From WTAW01 sp050115915 (lineage in GTDB: Bacteria > Acidobacteriota > Aminicenantia > Aminicenantales > Aminicenantaceae), in assembly GCA_050115915.1 (NCBI GenBank), contig JASFPP010000001.1, positions 10,400-74,399 on the forward strand: a DNA stretch of 64,000 bases, given 5' to 3'. Every line of letters starts with the position of its first letter. Position 1 is the first letter of the stretch. Shown here piece by piece: positions 59,316-64,000 of this stretch. The position numbers and the translations under genes were made by a program. The notes under the pieces are model-generated. The model saw only the letters and a list, made by a program, of their open reading frames with translations. It ran no database searches and had not been told where the DNA came from.

Positions 59316-59603
59316 ATGAAGGTGATTCCTTTACACGACAGAGTTCTTCTGAAGCGTTTGGAAGAGAAAGAAACCGTTAAAGGCGGAATTATCATTCCGG
59401 ATACTGCCAAAGAAAAACCCCAGGAAGCTGAAGTGATCGAAGTTGGAAAAGGACGAGTGGGTGAAGATGGAAAGGTAATTCCTCTGGAAGTCAAAAAAGG
59501 TGATAAGGTTCTCATCGGAAAGTTCAGTGGCACAGAGGTCACGATCGACGATACTGAGCATGTCATCGTTCGCGAAGAAGAAATTCTTGCGAAAATCACC
59601 TGA
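59316..59603 (+). CDS. groES: co-chaperonin GroES
   Basis: A 95-residue GroES. MKVIPLHDRVLLKRLEEKE, the mobile loop KGGIIIPDTAKEKP and the C-terminal EEILAKIT are typical. It caps the GroEL ring. AGGAGG lies six bases before the ATG. Controlled by the two CIRCE elements, hence heat-inducible via HrcA (hrcA is not in the window). Confidence 0.97.
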   Translation: MKVIPLHDRVLLKRLEEKETVKGGIIIPDTAKEKPQEAEVIEVGKGRVGEDGKVIPLEVKKGDKVLIGKFSGTEVTIDDTEHVIVREEEILAKIT

Positions 59604-59623
59604 ACGGTTGAAAAGGAGAAAAA

Positions 59624-61243
59624 ATGGCAAAACAAATTACACTCGGAGATGAAGCGAGACAGTCCCTTTTAAAGGGTGTCAACGCTTTAAGCAATGTTGT
59701 CAAAGAGACATTGGGTCCAAGGGGAAAAAACGTCGTCCTAGAGAAGAAATTCGGCTCTCCCACGAGCACCAAAGATGGTGTGACCGTGGCCAAGGAAGTC
59801 GAGCTGGAAGACCCCCTCGAGAACATGGGCGCCCAGCTTGTGAAAGAGGTCGCCTCCAAGACTTCGGATGTTGCCGGAGATGGCACAACCACAGCGACTG
59901 TTTTGGCTCAAAGCATCTATGCGGAAGGATTGAAGTATGTCACTGCAGGAGCCAATCCAAATCTGATCAAGAAGGGTATCGATCAAGCTGTCACAGAAGT
60001 TGTGAATGGGCTGAAAAAGTTGAGCCGTGATGTCAGCGGCGAGATGATCGCCCAGGTCGGAGCCATATCCGCTAACAACGATGAGTCGATCGGAAGCATC
60101 ATAGCCGAAGCCATGGACAAAGTGGGCAAAGACGGCGTCATCACTGTAGAGGAAGCTAAAGGCCTCGAAACCACAATGGATATTGTTGAAGGTATGCAGT
60201 TCGACCGTGGCTATCTCTCTCCCTATTTCATCACAGACCCAGATAGGATGGAATGTGTGCTTGAACATCCGGTGATCCTGCTCCATGAGAAAAAGATCAG
60301 TAACTTGCGCGAGTTCCTCCCTCTGCTCGAGAATGTGGCAAAGATGGGACGGCCGCTCCTGGTGATCGCCGAAGAAGTTGAAGGTGAGGCACTGGCCACT
60401 CTCGTTGTCAACAAACTCAAGGGTACTTTTTCCTGTTGTTCGGTGAAAGCTCCCGGTTTTGGAGACAGAAGGAAAGCCATGCTCGAAGATATCGCTGTTC
60501 TCACCGGTGGCAAAGTCATCACAGAGGATATCGGTGTCAAGCTGGAAAACGTGACAGTGGATTGGCTTGGTGATGCCAATAAAGTGGTCATCGACAAAGA
60601 CAACACCACGATCGTGGAAGGCAAAGGAAGTAGCGAAGAAGTTCAAGCACGGATCAAACAGATCAGAACCCAGATCGAAGAAACGACTTCCGATTATGAC
60701 AGAGAAAAGCTGCAGGAAAGACTGGCCAAGATGGTTGGTGGAGTTGCTCTCATCAAAGTGGGTGCTGCGACAGAAACCGAGCTCAAAGAGAAAAAAGCCA
60801 GAGTTGAGGATGCCATGCATGCGACAAAAGCGGCTGTGGAAGAGGGGATCGTTCCTGGTGGAGGTGTCGCTCTGTTGAGGTGTAAAGATGTTCTCGATGA
60901 GTTGAAGGTTGAAGGCGATATGCAGATCGGTGTGAATATCGTCAAGCGTGCGATTGAAGAACCCATGCGCCAGATCGCCAACAATGCAGGATATGAAGGA
61001 TCGATCGTTGTTGAAAAAGTGAAAGAGCTCAAAGATGACAGTGGATTTAACGCTCTCACCGAGAAGTATGAAGATCTCGTAAAGGGAGGTGTTCTAGATC
61101 CCACCAAAGTCGTGCGTACGGCTCTTCAGAATGCTGCGAGCATTGCGGGACTTCTTCTTACAACCGAAGGATTGGTTTCCGATATTCCTGAGGAAGAAAA
61201 GATGAAGATGCCTCCGATGCCTCCAGGCGGAGACATGTACTAA
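59624..61243 (+). CDS. groEL: chaperonin GroEL
   Basis: A 539-residue 60-kDa chaperonin. It has GVNALSNVVKETLGPRGKNVVLEKKFGSPTSTKDGVTVAKE, the ATPase block VASKTSDVAGDGTTTATVLAQ, and a late EEGIVPGGGVALL. The C-terminus ends PPMPPGGDMY rather than the long GGM repeats of E. coli. AAAAGGAG precedes the ATG. Second gene of the CIRCE operon, ended by an intrinsic terminator. Confidence 0.98.
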   Translation: MAKQITLGDEARQSLLKGVNALSNVVKETLGPRGKNVVLEKKFGSPTSTKDGVTVAKEVELEDPLENMGAQLVKEVASKTSDVAGDGTTTATVLAQSIYAEGLKYVTAGANPNLIKKGIDQAVTEVVNGLKKLSRDVSGEMIAQVGAISANNDESIGSIIAEAMDKVGKDGVITVEEAKGLETTMDIVEGMQFDRGYLSPYFITDPDRMECVLEHPVILLHEKKISNLREFLPLLENVAKMGRPLLVIAEEVEGEALATLVVNKLKGTFSCCSVKAPGFGDRRKAMLEDIAVLTGGKVITEDIGVKLENVTVDWLGDANKVVIDKDNTTIVEGKGSSEEVQARIKQIRTQIEETTSDYDREKLQERLAKMVGGVALIKVGAATETELKEKKARVEDAMHATKAAVEEGIVPGGGVALLRCKDVLDELKVEGDMQIGVNIVKRAIEEPMRQIANNAGYEGSIVVEKVKELKDDSGFNALTEKYEDLVKGGVLDPTKVVRTALQNAASIAGLLLTTEGLVSDIPEEEKMKMPPMPPGGDMY

Positions 61244-61262
61244 GACCAAACGCTCAGATACC

Positions 61263-61297
61263 AAAGGCCTCGGATTTAATCCGGGGCCTTTTTTTTT
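61263..61297 (+). terminator. intrinsic terminator of groESL
   Basis: AAAGGCC(T)CGGAT pairs with ATCCG(G)GGCCTTT, three-base loop, followed by a run of nine T residues. Confidence 0.93.
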
Positions 61298-61298
61298 G

Positions 61299-61410
61299 GG
61301 GAAGGTGATGGACCATGCCCTGCATGGATCCCTCCATACGGTTTTCTCCACCACACAATCGGATCACTCAATAACGTATAGAGCGCATTTGCCATCACGG
61401 TTTTGGAATT
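61299..61410 (-). repeat. MITE-like element, copy C (inverted, right arm missing)
   Basis: Read on the minus strand it contains AAAACCGTGATGG, then GATTGTGTGGTGGAGAAAAC, CGTATGGAGGG and GGGCATGGT. These match the left half of copy A (6306-6405) in order. The element abuts the groESL terminator. Confidence 0.65.
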
Positions 61411-61450
61411 GCTATCTCCCTGCATTGGGGAATGGATTGTAAGGGGGGAA

Positions 61451-61461
61451 TGTGGTATATT
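61451..61461 (+). promoter_or_regulatory. extended -10 promoter (TGTGGTATATT) for lptFG
   Basis: Ends eight bases before the GTG at 61469, implying a leaderless or near-leaderless message. It begins 40 bases beyond copy C of the repeat, the same layout as at 6564. Confidence 0.45.
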
Positions 61462-61468
61462 GAGGAAA

Positions 61469-63817
61469 GTGTTGAAGCTATTTGACCGGTATATTCTTAA
61501 AGATATTCTTCCCGCTTTTCTCATCGGGCTTCTCGCCTATTCTTTTCTCCTTTTGATGAACCAGATCCTTCTCCTTTCCGAGGTGCTTATCACACGGGGT
61601 GTTTCTCTGTCTGTGGTTCTCTCCCTGCTCTTTTATCTCTTGCCCTCAGTTCTGGCCTTTACTCTCCCCATGTCTGTCGCCGTGGGGATACTGGCAGGCT
61701 TGAGCCGTCTCTCCTCCGATTCCGAGGTGATCGCTTTCAAGACATTGGGAGTGGGACACAAGAGGATCATCCGGCCGATCCTCTTATTCGCCGTTTTTGG
61801 TTTTGTGATAACGTCGTGCCTCACCCTCTATCTTGCGCCTCGGGCGAATGATAGATGGGTCCAGATGTTCTCCACATCCGTGCTCTCCAAAGTGCATCTA
61901 AAGATCAAGCCGCGCCAATTCAACGAATCTATTCCGAATCTGGTTCTTTACATCCAGGATATTACTCAGGATGACGAGTGGAGAAATCTGTTTATCTATT
62001 TTTCGGAGCCACGAGAGGAGCCGCGGATCATTTTTGCCAAAAAGGGATATTTGAATTTTAATCAAGAGTCCCAGAAGGCCACCCTGGAGCTCACAGATGG
62101 CGTGTTGCACTCTTATCCTCTAGATGAGCCCATCAAGTACAGAGTGACCACATTCAAGACCTTTGAAGAGAATCTGTCTGTCGAAAACATCGTGGCGCGG
62201 ACAAGAGAGGGAAAGCATGTGAGAAATAAGGATATCGAAGAGCTGAGAAGGGATGTCCAAAAGATCGGTGCGGATCTCGCCGAATTTTCTGAGGAGGATC
62301 AAACATCTCGCGAGTACTGGAGTAAAAAGAGAGACTACATCTCTCATTGGGTGGAGATCCATAAAAAGTTCGCGCTCCCTTTTGCCTGTTTAATCTTTGC
62401 TGTACTCGGTCTTCCTCTGGGAGCGACGACGAGAAAGGGAGGACGAACGAGCGGATTCACGATCAGTATCGGCATTATTCTCGTCTATTATGTGTTGATA
62501 ACTGCGGGCGAACAGCTTGCCATGGATGGAAAAATCCCCCCTTTTATCGGGATGTGGGGACCGAACATCATTTTCGCGGTCATCGGAATTTATCTCTTCA
62601 TCAGGTCTGTTAAAGAATCTTCGCTTGTTGCCCCTGTTTACAGGTTTTTTATACAGCTCAAGAAAACAAAGAGCCCTGTGAGGATCGGAGCCGCTCAAAC
62701 TTCCCGGTACCGATTGCCTTTTTCTCTTCGTTTTCCCAATCTCCTCGATCGGTATATTCTGAGAAAATACCTCTTTATTTTCGGATTGGCGTTTTTCAGC
62801 ATGCTTTTTATATTTGTGATCGTGACTTTCTTTGAGCGGATCGACAGTGTCTATGAACACAATAAACCGCTCCGCATATTCTTCCATTTCATTTGGCTCA
62901 AGATGCCGGAATTCGTCCTTTATATTCTGCCCATAGCGGCACTCGTCTCGACCCTCTTGAGCCTGGGCCTGGCGAACAAATTCAACGAGATCACGGCCAT
63001 GAAGGCGTGCGGGATCAGCATCTACCGCATTGTCATGCCCTTACTGTTCATGGGGATTTTGGTCAGCTTTATCTCCTATTATATCCAGGAGAATATCCTT
63101 CCTTTTTCCAACAAGAAAGCAGAGGAAACCTGGTACACGATCATCGATGTTCCGGCGAGGTCCTACCGCCATCTCGATCGGAGGTGGGTGCTGAACAGGG
63201 AGGGGAACCGCATCTACAACTATAGCTATTTGGATCAGGAGACACTGGGTTTCAACCGTCTCTCCGTGTTCGAGATCGATTCTGTGGCATGGTCCCTGGA
63301 AAAGAGGATTTTTTCGGAGAAGGGCTATTTGCAAGGGGCAAATCTTTTTTTGACGAAATCCTGGTACCGGATCTTTGATGGGGATAGGCCTGTTGCTTAT
63401 GAAAGATATGAAGAAATGACCCTGCCCGGTGTCGAGGATAAAAATTTCTTCCTCAAGGATTGGAAGGAACCGGACCAGATGAGCTACGGTGAGCTCAAGA
63501 CGTACATCAGGGACATCGAGGAAAAGAGCTTTGAGACCACACGTTTCAAGGTCGACCTCCAGCATAAAAGGTCTTTTCCGCTGACCATATTTGTGATCAC
63601 TCTTCTAGGGATCCCATTTGCTTTTACCATGGGAAAAAGGGGAACCCTGGTCGGTATCGGAGTGAGTATGGGGATTGTCATGATCTATTGGGGGGGCATT
63701 GGGATTTTTAAGAGCCTTGGGTATGTGAGCTATCTCAGTGCTTTTCTAGCGGCGTGGGGTCCCAATCTCATCTTCGGGCTGATCGGTCTCTACATGATTT
63801 TATCGCTGCGGACGTAG
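61469..63817 (+). CDS. fused LptF-LptG LPS export permease
   Basis: A protein of about 782 residues carrying two YjgP/YjgQ domains in one chain. The first starts KLFDRYILKDILPAFLIGLLAYSFLLLMNQ and the second (near residue 430) starts LLDRYILRKYLFIFGLAFFSMLFIFV. Each has the six-helix core with a beta-jellyroll between helices 3 and 4. Separate LptF and LptG (about 360 residues each) normally form a heterodimer that, with LptB, lifts LPS from the inner membrane. Start assigned at GTG 61469 with GAGGA just upstream; TTG 61472 is also possible. Confidence 0.92.
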   Translation: MLKLFDRYILKDILPAFLIGLLAYSFLLLMNQILLLSEVLITRGVSLSVVLSLLFYLLPSVLAFTLPMSVAVGILAGLSRLSSDSEVIAFKTLGVGHKRIIRPILLFAVFGFVITSCLTLYLAPRANDRWVQMFSTSVLSKVHLKIKPRQFNESIPNLVLYIQDITQDDEWRNLFIYFSEPREEPRIIFAKKGYLNFNQESQKATLELTDGVLHSYPLDEPIKYRVTTFKTFEENLSVENIVARTREGKHVRNKDIEELRRDVQKIGADLAEFSEEDQTSREYWSKKRDYISHWVEIHKKFALPFACLIFAVLGLPLGATTRKGGRTSGFTISIGIILVYYVLITAGEQLAMDGKIPPFIGMWGPNIIFAVIGIYLFIRSVKESSLVAPVYRFFIQLKKTKSPVRIGAAQTSRYRLPFSLRFPNLLDRYILRKYLFIFGLAFFSMLFIFVIVTFFERIDSVYEHNKPLRIFFHFIWLKMPEFVLYILPIAALVSTLLSLGLANKFNEITAMKACGISIYRIVMPLLFMGILVSFISYYIQENILPFSNKKAEETWYTIIDVPARSYRHLDRRWVLNREGNRIYNYSYLDQETLGFNRLSVFEIDSVAWSLEKRIFSEKGYLQGANLFLTKSWYRIFDGDRPVAYERYEEMTLPGVEDKNFFLKDWKEPDQMSYGELKTYIRDIEEKSFETTRFKVDLQHKRSFPLTIFVITLLGIPFAFTMGKRGTLVGIGVSMGIVMIYWGGIGIFKSLGYVSYLSAFLAAWGPNLIFGLIGLYMILSLRT

Positions 63818-63885
63818 CGCGATCGATCGAAATTCGGTGAGCGTGAGAAAGGGCTTAGGGATCCCGAATTCCAGAGGGGAAGATT

Positions 63886-64000
63886 TTACATCTTGTATTT
63901 CCCGAAATCTTCGGGCTTGAGGTTTTCCAGCCATTTCTTGAGTTTTTCTGAGTCTTCAAAATCCTCATCGAATTTGAGGCTGTGCGCCTTCTTTACGACA
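63886..64000 (-). CDS. C-terminal end of a gene, possibly bifunctional nuclease family (partial)
   Basis: On the minus strand the frame is open from the end of the window to a TAA at 63888-63886. The last 37 residues read VVKKAHSLKFDEDFEDSEKL then KKWLENLKPEDFGKYKM. The ending PEDFGKYKM recalls the C-terminus of BFN-domain (DNase/RNase) proteins, but this is from memory of the family and only the tail is visible. The gap 63818-63885 holds nothing else I can support. Confidence 0.4.
   Translation of the reverse strand, partial: VVKKAHSLKFDEDFEDSEKLKKWLENLKPEDFGKYKM

Noticed and set aside
59738..60820. 360-codon ORF antisense to groEL
   Set aside because: Shadow of a highly conserved gene; no ribosome-binding site, no domain, and composition follows the groEL complement.
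1..64000. tRNA, rRNA, CRISPR arrays, intact insertion sequences, prophage, restriction or toxin-antitoxin systems
   Set aside because: Looked for clover-leaf ends, regularly spaced repeats, transposase motifs and typical gene pairs in the gaps and found none that can be supported.

Overview
The window reads as a chromosomal segment of a Gram-negative-type bacterium. The evidence for an outer membrane is a LptF-LptG fusion, SurA/PpiC foldases, a large DUF5916 barrel protein and a Wzm/Wzt glycan exporter. Gene content and order resemble Candidatus Aminicenantes and neighbouring Acidobacteriota-like lineages (two b-type ATP synthase subunits ahead of delta-alpha-gamma-beta-epsilon, envC-S41-DUF610 cluster, receiver-accD-folC cluster). 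That placement is inference from gene content only. I found no rRNA, tRNA, CRISPR array, prophage or intact insertion sequence.

Layout. 1-1513: the tail of an unrecognised gene and a TolB-like propeller lipoprotein. 1607-18092: a surface-glycan region in several transcription units. It holds three GT2 enzymes, a GT9, a GT4, an ArnT/PMT-like membrane glycosyltransferase, two SAM methyltransferases, an asparagine synthase, a cobalamin-type radical SAM enzyme, a YdjC/ChbG deacetylase, a hexapeptide acyltransferase, a sugar epimerase and a dicarboxylate symporter. 18465-21093: divergent receiver, accD, folC. 21383-27201: F1 plus the two b stalk genes of ATP synthase, with no a or c gene. 27188-31006: TrmN6-like methyltransferase, Wzm/Wzt exporter, DUF2061 protein and HldE-type nucleotidyltransferase.

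31007-36000: a very compact minus-strand transcription unit with a 20-codon ORF, a secreted C26-type amidotransferase-like protein, a DUF5916 protein, an unrecognised small protein and a transglutaminase-like protein. 35855-41261: mfd followed by two periplasmic parvulin/SurA-type foldases. 41285-50309, minus strand: pyruvoyl arginine decarboxylase, a membrane-anchored protein, DUF610 deacetylase, a catalytically dead S41 protease, EnvC, a UPF0104 flippase-like protein and two sodium symporters. 50489-58973: flavodiiron protein, DUF1684 protein, MFS carrier, PflA-like radical SAM, PgeF, PurC, PHP phosphatase, CvpA, Fis-type HTH. 59193-61297: CIRCE-controlled groESL. 61469-63817: fused LptFG. 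The window ends inside a minus-strand gene.

How it fits together: most loci serve envelope construction (glycan synthesis, heptose activation, export, LPS transport, periplasmic folding, peptidoglycan remodelling), with housekeeping energy, folate/fatty-acid, purine and repair genes between them. The most unusual signals are the isolated micro-transcript at 30984-31194, a MITE-like repeat family in three intergenic regions, the S41 pseudoprotease beside an EnvC without zinc ligands, the fusion of an Ig-like domain to an alanine symporter, and a set of extended -10 promoters (TGTGnTAnnnT) with short leaders.
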